DNA of 64,000 bases. It comes from Cupriavidus oxalaticus. GTDB lineage: Bacteria > Pseudomonadota > Gammaproteobacteria > Burkholderiales > Burkholderiaceae. The stretch covers positions 3,821,447 through 3,885,446 of the forward strand of contig NZ_CP069812.1 of assembly GCF_016894385.1 (NCBI RefSeq), given 5' to 3'. Positions 36,701-47,227 of this stretch are shown piece by piece. Within the stretch, counting starts at the first letter, position 1; every line of letters starts with the position of its first letter. The notes beneath the pieces were generated by a model that did not search any database, had not been told where the DNA came from, and saw nothing but the letters and a program-made list of their open reading frames with translations. Both the position numbers and the translations under genes were made by a program.

Positions 36701-37951
36701 ATGAGGAAGTCCCAACGTATCCGTTGCGTTGCCACCTTTGCAGCCGCTGCGCTGTCGGCGCTGGCGCTCACTGCCTGCGGCGACAAGAAGGCCGAGGGCG
36801 GTGCCCCGCCGCCGCCGGAAGTCGGCGTGGTCACCGTGACGCCGTCGCCGGTCACCGTCGTCAATGAACTGCCGGGCCGCCTGGAAGGCGTGCGCACGGC
36901 CGAAGTGCGCGCTCGCGTCGAAGGCATCGTGCTGTCGCGCAACTACACCGAGGGCGGGGAAGTGAAGGCCGGCCAGGTGATGTTCCGCATCGACCCGGCG
37001 CCCTACCAGGCCGAGCTGGCCTCGGCCCAGGCCGCGCTGCAGCGCGCCGAGGCTAACGCCGTCACCGCGCGCCTGAAGGCGGAACGCTACAAGCCGCTGG
37101 TGGCCGTCAATGCGGTCAGCAAGCAGGAATACGACGACGCCGTGGCCGCTGCCGGCCAGGCCAATGCCGACGTGGCATCGGCCAGGGCCGCCGTGCGCAC
37201 CGCGCAGATCAACCTGGGCTACACCACCGTGACCGCGCCGATCAGTGGCCGCGCCGGCCGCGCGCTGGTGACCGAGGGCGCGCTGGTGGGCAAGGGCGAG
37301 GCGACCAAGCTGGCGCTGGTGGAGCAGGTCGACCCGATGTGGGTCACCTTTACCCAGCCGGCCTCGGAAGTCACGCGCCTGCGCCGCGCCATCGAGTCGG
37401 GCGTGGTCAAGGGCGTCAATGGCGGCGCCAACGTGCACCTGTACGTGGAAGACGGCCGCGAGTACGAGCACACCGGCAAGCTGCTGTTCTCGGACATGAC
37501 GGTCGACCCGACCACCGGCGCGATCACGCTGCGCGCGCAGTTCCCCAACCCGAAGCGCGAGCTGCTGTCGGGCACTTTCGTGCGCGTGAAGATCGAGCAG
37601 GGCGTGGATGAGAACGCGCTGACCGTGCCGCAGCGGGCGCTGATCCGCGGCGCGCAGGGCGCCACCGTGCTGGTGGTCGGCAACGACGGCAATGTCGCCT
37701 CCGTGCCGGTCAAGGCGCCGCAGGCCATCGGCGACCGCTGGGTCGTGACCGAGGGCCTGAAGGGCGGCGAGAAGGTGATCGTCGAGGGCCTGCAGAAGGT
37801 CAAGGTCGGCGCGCCGGCCAGGGCGGTGCCGTTCGTGCAGGCCGATGCCTCGGCACCGGCCGCCACGCCGGCTTCGGCTTCCGCTGCCCCGGCCTCGGCC
37901 CCCAAGGCCGAAGCGAAGCAGGAAGCGAAGGCCGAGGGCAAGCAGGGCTGA
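36701..37951 (+). CDS. acrA: AcrA/MexA-type RND efflux adaptor lipoprotein
   Basis: A 416-residue periplasmic adaptor with a lipoprotein signal (lipobox LTAC, then GDKK). Typical order: beta-barrel start EVGVVTVTPSPVTVVNELPG, lipoyl half EVRARVEGIVLSRNYTEGG, coiled coil (about 95-160), and ITLRAQFPNPKRELLSGTFV. The C-terminal 50 residues are A/P/E/K-rich. The start at 36701 is preferred for the position of the signal peptide; an ATG at 36689 is also in frame. It works with the downstream pump and channel. Confidence 0.94.
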   Translation: MRKSQRIRCVATFAAAALSALALTACGDKKAEGGAPPPPEVGVVTVTPSPVTVVNELPGRLEGVRTAEVRARVEGIVLSRNYTEGGEVKAGQVMFRIDPAPYQAELASAQAALQRAEANAVTARLKAERYKPLVAVNAVSKQEYDDAVAAAGQANADVASARAAVRTAQINLGYTTVTAPISGRAGRALVTEGALVGKGEATKLALVEQVDPMWVTFTQPASEVTRLRRAIESGVVKGVNGGANVHLYVEDGREYEHTGKLLFSDMTVDPTTGAITLRAQFPNPKRELLSGTFVRVKIEQGVDENALTVPQRALIRGAQGATVLVVGNDGNVASVPVKAPQAIGDRWVVTEGLKGGEKVIVEGLQKVKVGAPARAVPFVQADASAPAATPASASAAPASAPKAEAKQEAKAEGKQG

Positions 37952-38022
37952 AACCGCCGCGCCGCGGCAGCTGAAGCCAGCCGCCGCGGCACACAGGGCT
38001 AGACAAAGAGGGAGCCAGTCTT

Positions 38023-41000
38023 ATGGCCAAGTTTTTTATCGACCGGCCGGTGTTCGCGTGGGTGCTCGCGCTGATCATCGTGCTGGGCGGGATATTGTCG
38101 ATCATGCAGTTGCCGATCGCGCAATACCCGAACATCGCCCCGCCTACGATCTCGGTCACCGCCACCTATCCGGGTGCGTCGGCCAAGACGCTGGAGGATT
38201 CCGTCACTTCGGTGATCGAGCAGGAGCTTAACGGCGCCCCCAACCTGCTCTACTACAACTCGACCAGCGAATCGACCGGCCTGGCGACGATCACCATCGC
38301 GTTTGCGCCGGGTTCCAACGTCGACCTGAACTCGGTCGAGGTGCAGAACCGCCTCAAGCGCGTGGAAGCGCGCCTGCCGGCGGAAGTGCGCCAGCAGGGC
38401 GTGCGCGTGGACAAGGCCGGGAACAACTACATGATGTTCCTGACCGTGTCGTCCAGGTCCGGCACGGCCAGCGCGATCCAGCTCGGCAACTATGTCTCGG
38501 CGCAGGTGATCGACTCGATCCGGCGCGTGCCGGGCGTGGGCCAGGCCGACCTGTTCGGCACCGAGTACGCCATGCGCATCTGGCTGGACCCGGCCAAGCT
38601 GACCGGCTACAACCTGACGCCGCTGGACGTGACCGCCGCGGTGAGCGAGCAGAACGTGCAGGTTGCCGTGGGCGAACTGGGCGGCACGCCCTCGCCCAAG
38701 GGCACCGAGCTGAACGCCACCGTCACCACCGAAAGCCGGCTGTCCACGCCCGAGCAGTTCGGCAACATCCTGCTGCGCACCAACCCCGACGGTTCGTCGG
38801 TGCGCATCAAGGACGTGGGCCGCGTGGAGCTGGGCGGCGCCGACTACTCGACGCTGGCCCGCACCAACGGCAAGCCGTCGGCGGCCATCGCCATCAAGCT
38901 GGCCCCGACCGGCAACGCGCTGGCCACGGCCACCGCGGTGCGCGCCAAGATGGAAGAGCTGTCGCAGACCTTCCCGGCGGACTACCAGTACACGGTGCCG
39001 TACGACACCTCGGCCTTCGTCAAGATCTCGATCGAGGAGGTGATCAAGACGCTGCTGGAAGCCGTGGTGCTGGTGTTCCTGGTGATGTACCTGTTCCTGC
39101 AGAACTTCCGCGCCACCATCATCCCCACGCTGGTGGTGCCGATCGCGCTGCTGGGCACGTTCGGCGCGCTGCTGGCGTTCGGCTTCTCCATCAACGTGCT
39201 GACCATGTTCGGCATGGTGCTGGCGATCGGTATCCTGGTGGACGATGCCATCGTGGTGGTCGAGAACGTCGAGCGGATCATGAGCGAGGAAGGCCTCTCG
39301 CCACGTGAAGCGACGCGCAAGGCCATGGGCCAGATCACCGGCGCCATCGTCGGCATCACGCTGGTGCTGACGGCGGTGTTCATCCCGATGGCGTTCTTCT
39401 CGGGCTCGGTCGGCAACATCTACCGCCAGTTCTCGCTGTCGCTGATCGCTTCGATGGCGTTCTCGGCGCTGCTGGCGCTGACGCTGACGCCGGCGCTGTG
39501 CGCGACGCTGCTCAAGCCGGTGCAGGCCGGCCACCACCATGAGAAAAAGGGTTTCTTCGGCTGGTTCAACCGCACCTTCGCCACGGCGTCGACCGGCTAC
39601 CAGGGCGTGGTCGCGCGCATCCTCAAGCGCACCGGCCGCTACCTGATCATCTACGCGCTGATCATCGCGGGCGTGGTGGTGCTGTTCAAGCGCCTGCCGT
39701 CGTCGTTCCTGCCCGATGAGGACCAGGGCTACATGATCACGGTGGTGCAGCTGCCCAACGGCGCCACGCAGGACCGTACCATCGGCGTGCTCAAGCAGAT
39801 CGAGGACTACTACCTGCAGAAGGAAAGCAAGGTGGTGGACCAGATGATCACGGTGGCGGGCTTCTCCTTCTTCGGCCGCGGCCAGAACGGCGGTATCGCG
39901 TTCGTGCGCCTGAAGGACTGGAAGGAGCGCACCGGCGCGGACGAGAACGCGCAGGCGCTGGTGGGCCGTGCCTTCGGCGCGCTGTCGTTCATCAAGGACG
40001 CGATCATCTTCCCGCTCAATCCGCCGGCGATCGCCGAGCTGGGCAACTCCTCGGGCTTCGACTTCCGCCTGCAGGACCGCACCGGCCAGGGCCACGCCAA
40101 GCTGATGGAGGCGCGCAACATGATGCTCGGCATGGCCGCGCAGAACCCGGTGCTGTTGGGCGTGCGCCCCGAAGGCCAGGAAGACGCGCCGCAGCTGCAG
40201 ATCGACATCGACCGCGAGAAGGCGCGTGCGCTGGGCGTGTCGGTGGCCGAGATCAACTCGACGCTGTCGATCGCGTTCGGCTCCAGCTACGTCAACGACT
40301 TCATCCATGAAGGCCGGGTGCGCAAGGTGATCGTGCAGGCCGACGGCGCCGACCGCCGCCTGCCGGACGACCTGACCAAGCTGCGCGTGAAGAACAGCAA
40401 CGGCGACATGGTGGCGTTCGCGGCCTTCGCGACTTCCAGGTGGATCATGGGTTCGCCGCGCCTGGAGCGCTACAACGGCATGCCGGCGGTGAAGATCGCG
40501 GGCCAGGCCGCACCGGGACGCAGTACCGGCGAAGCCATGCGCGCGATGGAAGACGCGTTTGCCAAGCTGCCGCCCGGCTTCGGCTTCGAGTGGTCGGGCC
40601 AGTCGTATGAAGAGCGCCTGGCCGGCGCGCAGGAACCGATCCTGTACACGCTGTCGCTGATCATCGTGTTCCTGTGCCTGGCCGCGCTGTACGAGAGTTG
40701 GTCGATCCCGTTCTCGGTGCTGCTGGTGGTGCCGCTGGGCGTGCTCGGCGCGCTGCTGGGCGTGACGCTGCGCGGCATGCCCAACGATGTGTACTTCAAG
40801 GTGGGCCTGATCGCCACGATCGGCCTGTCGGCGAAGAACGCCATCCTGATCGTGGAATTCGCCAAGGACCTGCAGGCGCAAGGCAAGGGCCTGGTCGAAG
40901 CCACGCTCGAGGCCGTGCATCTGCGTTTCCGCCCGATCCTGATGACGTCGATGGCGTTCATCCTGGGCGTGCTGCCGCTGGCCATCGCCACCGGCGCGGG

Positions 41001-41175
41001 CTCGGGCAGCCAGCGCGCGATCGGTACCGGCGTGATGGGCGGGATGATCACGGCCACGGTGCTGGCGATCTTCCTGGTGCCGGTCTTCTTCGTCGTGGTG
41101 CGCAAGCGCTTCAAGGGCAGCGAGCGCCAGCGCATGCTGGACAAGAAGTGGCATGACCCGCAAGAGGAAATCTGA
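38023..41175 (+). CDS. acrB: AcrB/MexB-type RND multidrug efflux pump
   Basis: A 1050-residue HAE1 pump beginning [20 protein letters not shown], the standard AcrB opening. It has twelve membrane helices and two periplasmic loops. The TM4 aspartate pair is in [19 protein letters not shown] and the second half has [26 protein letters not shown] precedes the ATG. Substrates are probably lipophilic drugs and solvents, as for AcrB/TtgB, but are not shown by sequence. Confidence 0.97.
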   Translation: MAKFFIDRPVFAWVLALIIVLGGILSIMQLPIAQYPNIAPPTISVTATYPGASAKTLEDSVTSVIEQELNGAPNLLYYNSTSESTGLATITIAFAPGSNVDLNSVEVQNRLKRVEARLPAEVRQQGVRVDKAGNNYMMFLTVSSRSGTASAIQLGNYVSAQVIDSIRRVPGVGQADLFGTEYAMRIWLDPAKLTGYNLTPLDVTAAVSEQNVQVAVGELGGTPSPKGTELNATVTTESRLSTPEQFGNILLRTNPDGSSVRIKDVGRVELGGADYSTLARTNGKPSAAIAIKLAPTGNALATATAVRAKMEELSQTFPADYQYTVPYDTSAFVKISIEEVIKTLLEAVVLVFLVMYLFLQNFRATIIPTLVVPIALLGTFGALLAFGFSINVLTMFGMVLAIGILVDDAIVVVENVERIMSEEGLSPREATRKAMGQITGAIVGITLVLTAVFIPMAFFSGSVGNIYRQFSLSLIASMAFSALLALTLTPALCATLLKPVQAGHHHEKKGFFGWFNRTFATASTGYQGVVARILKRTGRYLIIYALIIAGVVVLFKRLPSSFLPDEDQGYMITVVQLPNGATQDRTIGVLKQIEDYYLQKESKVVDQMITVAGFSFFGRGQNGGIAFVRLKDWKERTGADENAQALVGRAFGALSFIKDAIIFPLNPPAIAELGNSSGFDFRLQDRTGQGHAKLMEARNMMLGMAAQNPVLLGVRPEGQEDAPQLQIDIDREKARALGVSVAEINSTLSIAFGSSYVNDFIHEGRVRKVIVQADGADRRLPDDLTKLRVKNSNGDMVAFAAFATSRWIMGSPRLERYNGMPAVKIAGQAAPGRSTGEAMRAMEDAFAKLPPGFGFEWSGQSYEERLAGAQEPILYTLSLIIVFLCLAALYESWSIPFSVLLVVPLGVLGALLGVTLRGMPNDVYFKVGLIATIGLSAKNAILIVEFAKDLQAQGKGLVEATLEAVHLRFRPILMTSMAFILGVLPLAIATGAGSGSQRAIGTGVMGGMITATVLAIFLVPVFFVVVRKRFKGSERQRMLDKKWHDPQEEI

Positions 41176-41176
41176 C

Positions 41177-42664
41177 ATGACCAAGACCCTGACCACGCTG
41201 CTGCTGGTGGCCGGCGTGCTGAGCGGCTGCACGCTGGCGCCCAAGTATGAGCGCCCCGCCCCGCCGGTGGCCGGCAGCTTCCCGGTGGCACCGGAGGGCT
41301 ACGCCACCGCCGAGGTGACGAGCGGCGAGACCCGCCGCGCCACCGACATCGGCTGGCGCGAGTTCTTCCGCGACCCGCGCCTGCAGGCGCTGATCGCCAC
41401 CTCGCTGGACAACAACCGCGACCTGCGCCAGGCCGCGCTGCGCATCGAGGAGGCGCGCGCCACGTACCAGGTGCAGCGCGCCGACCTGCTGCCCACGGTG
41501 AACGTGGAAGGCGGCTACACCCGGGCCCGCACCACCCCGGCCGAGGCGGCCACCGTGCTGGGCCAGCCGGGGGTGACCGAGGTCTACCGCGTCGGCCTGG
41601 GCATCTCGTCGTACGAGCTCGATTTCTTCGGGCGCGTGCGCAGCCTGTCCAATGCCGCGCTGGCGCAGTACTTCGCCACCGAGGAAGCGCACCGCTCGGC
41701 GTATATCTCGCTGGTGTCGGAAGTCGCCAAGGCCTACCTGGCCGAGCGCTCCTTTGCCGAGCAGTACGAGCTGGCGCGCAACACGCTGCAGGCGCGCGAA
41801 AGCACCTACGGGCTGGCCAAGCGGCGCTTCGAAGCCGGCGCTACCTCGGCGCTGGACCTGCGCGACAACGAATCGCTGGTGGCGCAGGCACGCGTCGCCG
41901 CGGCGCAGCTGGCACGCCAGCGCGCGCAGGCGCAGAACGCGCTCGAAGTGCTGGTGGGCAAGCCCGTCGGCACCATCGAGAACCTGCCCGAGCCGATGCG
42001 GCTGTCGGACGAGCGCATCATCAGCGATATCCCGGCGGGCCTGCCTTCGGAGCTGCTGGAGCAGCGTCCCGATATCCGCCAGGCCGAGCAGCAGCTGCTG
42101 TCGGCCAACGCCAATATCGGCGCGGCGCGCGCGGCGTTCTTCCCGCGCATCTCGCTGACCACCAGCGTGGGCACCATCAGCCCGACGTTCTCGGGGCTGT
42201 TCGATGCCGGCACGCGCGCCTGGTCGTTCGCGCCGCAGCTGACGCTGCCGATCTTCGACTATGGCCGCAACCTGTCGAACCTGGACCTGGCCAACGTGCG
42301 CAAGAACATCCAGGTCGCCAACTACGAGAAGACCATCCAGACGGCCTTCGCGGAAGTGGCGGATGCGCTGGTGGCACGCGGCACGCTGGAAGACCAGGTT
42401 ACCGGCCAGGAACAGGTGCGCGATGCCGAAGCCGCGCGCTACGAGCTGTCGCGCCTGCGCTTCCGCAGCGGCGTGGCCAGCTACCTGGACGAGCTCGATG
42501 CGCAGCGCCAGCTGTTCACCGCGGAGCAGGCGCTGATCCAGGCGCGGCAGCTGCGGCTGAACAACGCGATCGATCTGTATCGCGCGCTGGGCGGCGGGTT
42601 GAGGGCGGACAGCGCGGTGGCGCAGCAGGCGGCGCCTGGCGCGCAGCAACCGGTGGCGCAGTAA
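41177..42664 (+). CDS. oprM: OprM/TolC-type outer-membrane efflux channel lipoprotein
   Basis: A 495-residue outer-membrane factor with lipobox LSGC (about residues 15-18), then TLAPKYERPAPPV, the NodT-family opening. The two similar halves contain LDNNRDLRQAALRIEEARA and ANANIGAARAAFFPRISLT. It starts one base after the acrB stop, so it is coupled. It completes the tripartite pump and may also serve the channel-less RND pair at 10428-14867. It converges on the GMC gene with only 35 bp between. Confidence 0.95.
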   Translation: MTKTLTTLLLVAGVLSGCTLAPKYERPAPPVAGSFPVAPEGYATAEVTSGETRRATDIGWREFFRDPRLQALIATSLDNNRDLRQAALRIEEARATYQVQRADLLPTVNVEGGYTRARTTPAEAATVLGQPGVTEVYRVGLGISSYELDFFGRVRSLSNAALAQYFATEEAHRSAYISLVSEVAKAYLAERSFAEQYELARNTLQARESTYGLAKRRFEAGATSALDLRDNESLVAQARVAAAQLARQRAQAQNALEVLVGKPVGTIENLPEPMRLSDERIISDIPAGLPSELLEQRPDIRQAEQQLLSANANIGAARAAFFPRISLTTSVGTISPTFSGLFDAGTRAWSFAPQLTLPIFDYGRNLSNLDLANVRKNIQVANYEKTIQTAFAEVADALVARGTLEDQVTGQEQVRDAEAARYELSRLRFRSGVASYLDELDAQRQLFTAEQALIQARQLRLNNAIDLYRALGGGLRADSAVAQQAAPGAQQPVAQ

Positions 42665-42699
42665 CGCAGTATCGCCTGCATCACAGCGGCGCGGATCCA

Positions 42700-44295
42700 T
42701 CATGCCGCGATACTCCGGGCCAGCGCATCCGCATTCTGTGCCGCCAGCGCAAACACCGACAACTGCGGATTAGCCCCCACGCTGGTCGGAAAGACCGAAC
42801 CATCGAACACCGACAGGTTCTCCAGCTGGTGATGGCGCCCGTGGCTGTCCACAACACCGCGGCGCGGGTCGTCGCTCATGCCGCAGCCGCCCATCAGGTG
42901 CGCGGTGAACAGCGCCGTGCGGAACGGCTTGAGCGGCAGCTGCGCGATCGCGTCGCGCGCTTCGGGCCAGCTGCGGTAGTCGGGGGCGTCCAGGTGGGCC
43001 GGCCGCACCTGGATCGCACCCGCGGCGAACTGCGCCTGCGCCATGCTCAGCCAGGCGCGGCGCACGCCGTCCCAGGCGTAGTCGCTCATCTCGTAGTCGA
43101 GCAGCGGGCTGCCGTCGGCGGCCAGCCGCACGCGTCCGCCCTCGCTCTGCGGCACGAAGCCGTCGCGCAGCAGCGCCAGCATGGCGTTGGTGTTGGGCAG
43201 CTGCGCGATATCGCGCCGCAGCGCGTCGCCCATGCCGTTGAGCACGCCGGCGCCGATGCCGGGGAACAGCGGCGGCACCTCCAGCTTGTAGCCCATCGGG
43301 CCGGTCGCGCCGTTGGCCCACTGGAAGTGGTCGGAGGCGACCGACTGTGGCGCGCCATAATAAGGATCAATGCGCTCAGGCATCACAGCGACGCTGATAT
43401 TCGCTGGATGGATAAATGTACGCACGCCGAGCCGCCCGTGCGGGTCCGGCACACGCGAGCGCAGCAGCAGCCCCGGCGAGTTGATGGCCCCGCCGGCGAT
43501 CACCACGTGCCGTGCACGCACGGCCACGCCCACGCCGGTGCGCGTATGGCCGTCGGCACCGAGCGCTTCGCCGATGACCGACTGCACGCGCTGCCCGTCA
43601 TGTTCGAGCGTGCGTACCCGCACCCGGTGCACCAGCGTCGCGCCGGCGGCCAGCGCCGCCGGGATGGTCGATACCAGCATCGACTGCTTGGCATTGACTG
43701 GGCAGCCGAAGCCGCAATAGCCGGCGTTCCAGCAGCCCTTCACGTTGCGCGGGATGACGTGCCACTCCCAGCCCAGCTTTTCGCAGCCGCGGCGCAGCAC
43801 GTCGTTGTTGGGATTGGGGGCCATGGCCCAGGGCGCGATGCCAAGGCGCGCTTCCACCTGCGCGAACCACGGCGCCATGTCGGCCTCGCCATGGCCGCTG
43901 ACGGCGTGGTGCGCGGCCCAGTGCGCCAGCGTCTGCGGCGGCGTGCGGAAGCTGGACGACCAGTTCACCGTGGTGCTGCCGCCGACGGTGCGGCCCTGCA
44001 GGATGGCGATGGCGCCGTCCGCGGTGGTGCGCGCCGCGGCCTCCTGGTACAGCTCGCGGTAGGCACGGTTCTCGTCCATGTCGCGGAAGCTGTCGGAGGT
44101 GCGCAGTGCGCCCTCTTCCAGCAGCACCACGCGCAGCCCGGCGCGGCTCAGCGTTTCGGCGCTGATGCCGCCGCCCGCGCCGCTGCCGACGATGGCAACG
44201 TCCGCATCGAGCGTGCGGGAGGCGGTGAAAGTGGCGGCATCCAGCACCTTCCAGCCGGCGGCGATGCCGGCGTCGTAGAGATTGTCGATGGCCAT
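42700..44295 (-). CDS. GMC-family oxidoreductase (FAD)
   Basis: A 531-residue flavoprotein. The FAD loop is ADVAIVGSGAGGGISAETLS (about 29-48), followed by VVLLEEG. The GMC signature is near GRTVGGSTTVNWSS and the C-terminus is SVFDGSVFPTSVGANPQLSV with the catalytic histidine region HLMGGCGM upstream. Start MAIDNLYDAG lies 8 bp after the stop of a small Tat-exported protein, as in gluconate/sorbitol dehydrogenase operons. Such enzymes oxidise alcohols or sugar acids; the substrate is not known. The expected cytochrome subunit is absent. Confidence 0.88.
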   Translation of the reverse strand: MAIDNLYDAGIAAGWKVLDAATFTASRTLDADVAIVGSGAGGGISAETLSRAGLRVVLLEEGALRTSDSFRDMDENRAYRELYQEAAARTTADGAIAILQGRTVGGSTTVNWSSSFRTPPQTLAHWAAHHAVSGHGEADMAPWFAQVEARLGIAPWAMAPNPNNDVLRRGCEKLGWEWHVIPRNVKGCWNAGYCGFGCPVNAKQSMLVSTIPAALAAGATLVHRVRVRTLEHDGQRVQSVIGEALGADGHTRTGVGVAVRARHVVIAGGAINSPGLLLRSRVPDPHGRLGVRTFIHPANISVAVMPERIDPYYGAPQSVASDHFQWANGATGPMGYKLEVPPLFPGIGAGVLNGMGDALRRDIAQLPNTNAMLALLRDGFVPQSEGGRVRLAADGSPLLDYEMSDYAWDGVRRAWLSMAQAQFAAGAIQVRPAHLDAPDYRSWPEARDAIAQLPLKPFRTALFTAHLMGGCGMSDDPRRGVVDSHGRHHQLENLSVFDGSVFPTSVGANPQLSVFALAAQNADALARSIAA

Positions 44296-44303
44296 GTCGG
44301 GTT

Positions 44304-44918
44304 TCAGGCGTGCAGCGCCTTGTAGACGGGCGCATTGGGGCCGGGATAGCCGCTGCCCGCCCAGGCGGCAGGCAGCACGTAGTAGCTCACGCTGGCGAGC
44401 TTGACCAGCACCACCGCACCGGCATTGAGCGTGGCCAGCCGGCTGGCGCGCCAGCGCTCCAGAAAGGCCTGGACCTGTGCCGGTTCGGTGGCGTCCCAGG
44501 GCTGGCGGATGCCGGCCAGCGCCCAGCGCAGCGGCGTGCTGGCGAGCAGGCCGAACAGCTTGCGCAGCTCGGCCCGCGCGCCTGCGTTCATCGCTGCGCA
44601 GGTGGTGTCGATATTGCGCAGTGTCTCCTGCACCAGGGCCTCGCGCCGCGGCGGCGGCGCCTCGGCGAGTTCGGTGACGACGGCCGGCAGCAGCGCGCGG
44701 AACATGGCCACGTCGTCGGGCCGCAGCCAGGCCATGCCGGCCTGCGGCGCGGCATCGGCCGTGCTGCAGCCAGCCAGCGACGGCACCAGCGCGGTACATG
44801 CCAGTACCGCCGAGAAGCCGAGTCCGACCTTGAGGAAGCCGCGGCGCGACAGCGCATGCAGCGCCTCGGCGTCGGCATCCGCGCGCCGCTGCGGCGCACC
44901 TTGGGAATGCGGGGCCAT
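44304..44918 (-). CDS. Tat-signal small subunit of GMC dehydrogenase (gluconate dehydrogenase subunit 3-like)
   Basis: A 204-residue protein with a twin-arginine signal SRRGFLKVGLGFSAVLA (about 24-40) and a lipobox-like SLAGC. The mature part (FRALLPAVVTELAEAPPP and following) resembles gamma subunits of gluconate 2-dehydrogenase, which carry the partner flavoprotein across the membrane folded. It is first gene of the two-gene operon and divergent from the LysR gene. Confidence 0.8.
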   Translation of the reverse strand: MAPHSQGAPQRRADADAEALHALSRRGFLKVGLGFSAVLACTALVPSLAGCSTADAAPQAGMAWLRPDDVAMFRALLPAVVTELAEAPPPRREALVQETLRNIDTTCAAMNAGARAELRKLFGLLASTPLRWALAGIRQPWDATEPAQVQAFLERWRASRLATLNAGAVVLVKLASVSYYVLPAAWAGSGYPGPNAPVYKALHA

Positions 44919-45067
44919 GTGGTCTCCTGCGCGTCGGTGTTCTGGTCCGGGCTGACGCTACCTTTAGTATGGTCGGCAAACATTCCAACCGACGCGGGCG
45001 GGCCTGCAGGATGGCGGCCGGTTTTGCCGATAATGTGGGCAGACCAACGCTACCCGCTCCGCCTTCC

Positions 45068-46021
45068 ATGCATATCCGCTGGCTTGAAGACTTCGTCTGC
45101 CTGGCACAGGCCGGCAGCCTGGCGCGCGCCGCCGAGCTGCGCAACGTGACCCCGCCCGCGTTCGGCCGGCGCATGCAGGCTGTGGAAGTGTGGGCCGGCG
45201 CTCCGCTGATCGACCGCAGCGTGTTCCCGGTGCGCCTCACCGCCGAGGGCCGCCAGTTCCTGGAAGCCGCGCAGGGCGCACTGCGCACGCTGGATGAAAC
45301 GCGGCTGGCACTGCGCGCCGCGCATCGGGCCGACGCCAGCACCGTGACCATCGCCACCGGCAAGACGCTGGCGCGCTCGATGGTGCCGGCGTGGCTGTCC
45401 GCCCTGCGCGAAGCGCTGCGCGGCGACCCCGCCGCGGCAGGCTTCCGCACGCGGCTGTCGACCTTCCCCATGCACGACGCGCTGGCGATGTTCGCCGAGG
45501 GCGACGCCGACTTCCTGCTGTGCTACAGCCCGCCCGACCTGCCGGTGATGCTGGACGACGCGCGCTACCAGTTCCACCTGGCCGGCGTGGAGCGGCTGGT
45601 CTGCGTCAGCGCCGCCGACGCGCACGGCGCGCCGCTGCACCGGCTGCGCACCGGCAAGGCGGCGGGCCAGAAGCCGGTGCCGATGATTGCCTATGCCGAG
45701 ACTTTGACGCTGGGGCGCATGGTCAACCAGGAGATCGCGCGCCGCAAGCTGGCGCCGCGGCTGGACGTGATCGCGGTCAGCGACTTTGCCGAGTCGGTGC
45801 ACGAGATGGTGCGCCAGCGCATGGGCCTGGCGTGGCTGCCCGCGCGGCTCATTGCCGACGACCTGCATGCGGGCCGGCTGGTGCGCGCGATCGGCGCGAC
45901 CGCCGCGGGGGCCGACGCTGGCGGCGACCTCGCCCTCGATATCCGCCTGTACCGTCCGCGCGCGCCGATGCGGCCGCTGGCCGAGGCGTTCTGGCGCGCG
46001 GCGGTGGCGGCGCCGCGCTAG
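45068..46021 (+). CDS. LysR-family transcriptional regulator
   Basis: A 317-residue regulator. Its N-terminal helix-turn-helix reads MHIRWLEDFVCLAQAGSLARAAELRNVTPPAFGRRMQAVE in two parts (about 1-65). The C-terminal co-inducer domain has NQEIARRKLAPRLD and ends with a typical MVRQRMGLAWLP stretch. It is divergent from the GMC pair and 125 bp upstream of the Bug protein gene, whose leader has a T-N11-A palindrome, so either unit could be its target. Confidence 0.9.
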   Translation: MHIRWLEDFVCLAQAGSLARAAELRNVTPPAFGRRMQAVEVWAGAPLIDRSVFPVRLTAEGRQFLEAAQGALRTLDETRLALRAAHRADASTVTIATGKTLARSMVPAWLSALREALRGDPAAAGFRTRLSTFPMHDALAMFAEGDADFLLCYSPPDLPVMLDDARYQFHLAGVERLVCVSAADAHGAPLHRLRTGKAAGQKPVPMIAYAETLTLGRMVNQEIARRKLAPRLDVIAVSDFAESVHEMVRQRMGLAWLPARLIADDLHAGRLVRAIGATAAGADAGGDLALDIRLYRPRAPMRPLAEAFWRAAVAAPR

Positions 46022-46041
46022 TTGCGGCCCTTGCGTCACCA

Positions 46042-46056
46042 TTGCCAAATCGGCAA
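46042..46056. promoter_or_regulatory. LysR-type palindrome before Bug protein gene
   Basis: TTGCCAAATCGGCAA is a 15-bp palindrome containing the T-N11-A pattern of LysR sites. A half-like CTTGCCAAAGCC follows at about 46062. It lies in the 125-bp gap between the LysR gene and the Bug protein gene. Confidence 0.5.
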
Positions 46057-46146
46057 CCCCCCTTGCCAAAGCCGCACGCCGGCCGGGCCGCGCGCTCTCT
46101 AACATCCGGTCACAACATAAATTCCGGAACCCCCAGAGACAAGACC

Positions 46147-47118
46147 ATGAAGACCATCCTGCGCGCGGCCGCTGCCGCACTCTGCCTTGCCACCGTCACC
46201 GGCGGCGCCTTTGCCGGCACCTGGCCCGCCAAGCCGATCACGCTGGTGGTGGGCTACACCGCCGGCGGCAGCGTCGACCTCGTCGCCCGCACCATCGCGC
46301 CGGAGCTGGGCAAGCGCCTCGGCCAGAGCGTGGTCATCGAGAACCTGGGCGGCGCCGGCGGCACCATCGGCGCGTCCAAGGTGGTCAAGGCCGAGGCCGA
46401 CGGCTACACGCTGCTGATGGGCTCGGGCAGCGAGGTCTCGATCGCGCGCCTGACCAACCCCGCGGTGCGCTACGACGGCGAGAAGGACCTGGCGCCGGTG
46501 ACCTTCGTCGGCACCCAGCCGATGGTGCTGGTCGGCAAGCCGGGCCTGCCGGCCAAGAACGCCGCCGAGCTGATCGCGCTGGCCAAGGCGCAGCCGGGCA
46601 AGCTGGCGTATGCGTCGTCGGGCGTGGGCACGCCGCTGAACCTGGCCGGCGAGCTGATCAAGCAGCAGGGCAACGTCAATATCACGCACGTGCCGTACAA
46701 GGGCGCATCGGCCATGGCCACCGACCTGCTCGGCGGCCAGATCGACCTGGCGGTGATGGTGCTGTCGTCGGCACTGCCGCATATCCAGGCGGGCCGCGTG
46801 CAGGCCTATGGCGTGACCGGCGCCAAGCGCGCCGCGGTGGCGCCGAACGTGCCGGCACTGGCCGAGACGCCGGCGCTCAAGGGCGTTGATATGGGCGTGT
46901 GGTTCGGCCTGATGGGGCCGGCCAACCTGCCCAGGCCGGTGGTGGAGCGGCTCAACACCGAGATGCAGGCCGTGCTGGCGCTGCCGGACGTGAAGAAGAA
47001 GCTGGCCGAGGCAGGTGTGGAAGTGACGCCGGGCAATCCTGCGCAGTTCGGCGGCTTTATCAAGCGCGAGACGGGGCGGTATCGGACGATCGTGCAGACG
47101 GCTGGGATTCGTGAGTGA
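46147..47118 (+). CDS. Bug/TctC-family periplasmic solute-binding protein
   Basis: A 323-residue periplasmic protein with a signal peptide (1 to about 23, ending GGAFA) and the Bug pattern WPAKPITLVVGYTAGGSVD. Further marks are NITHVPYKGASAMATDLLGGQ and GVWFGLMGPANLPRPVVE. There are no TctA or TctB genes beside it, so it is one of the many solitary Bug proteins of Burkholderiales. With the LysR gene before it and an aspartoacylase-like hydrolase after it, the bound compound may be an N-acyl amino acid or related carboxylate; this is inference. Confidence 0.9.
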   Translation: MKTILRAAAAALCLATVTGGAFAGTWPAKPITLVVGYTAGGSVDLVARTIAPELGKRLGQSVVIENLGGAGGTIGASKVVKAEADGYTLLMGSGSEVSIARLTNPAVRYDGEKDLAPVTFVGTQPMVLVGKPGLPAKNAAELIALAKAQPGKLAYASSGVGTPLNLAGELIKQQGNVNITHVPYKGASAMATDLLGGQIDLAVMVLSSALPHIQAGRVQAYGVTGAKRAAVAPNVPALAETPALKGVDMGVWFGLMGPANLPRPVVERLNTEMQAVLALPDVKKKLAEAGVEVTPGNPAQFGGFIKRETGRYRTIVQTAGIRE

Positions 47119-47227
47119 GGGATGGGGTGTCGGTGCTGCCAGCGCCCGCCAGTACCAACGACGTACCAACACCAAACGACCCGCCAGCCACCGACCCACC
47201 GGGCACCCCTGAGAGCACCCGATTCCC

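Noticed and set aside
36538..36867. 109-codon frame upstream of and overlapping acrA
   Set aside because: No ribosome site or recognisable domain; it overlaps acrA in another phase and probably is leader sequence.
37999..41244. 1081-codon minus-strand open frame opposite acrB
   Set aside because: Shadow frame; AcrB is clear on the plus strand.
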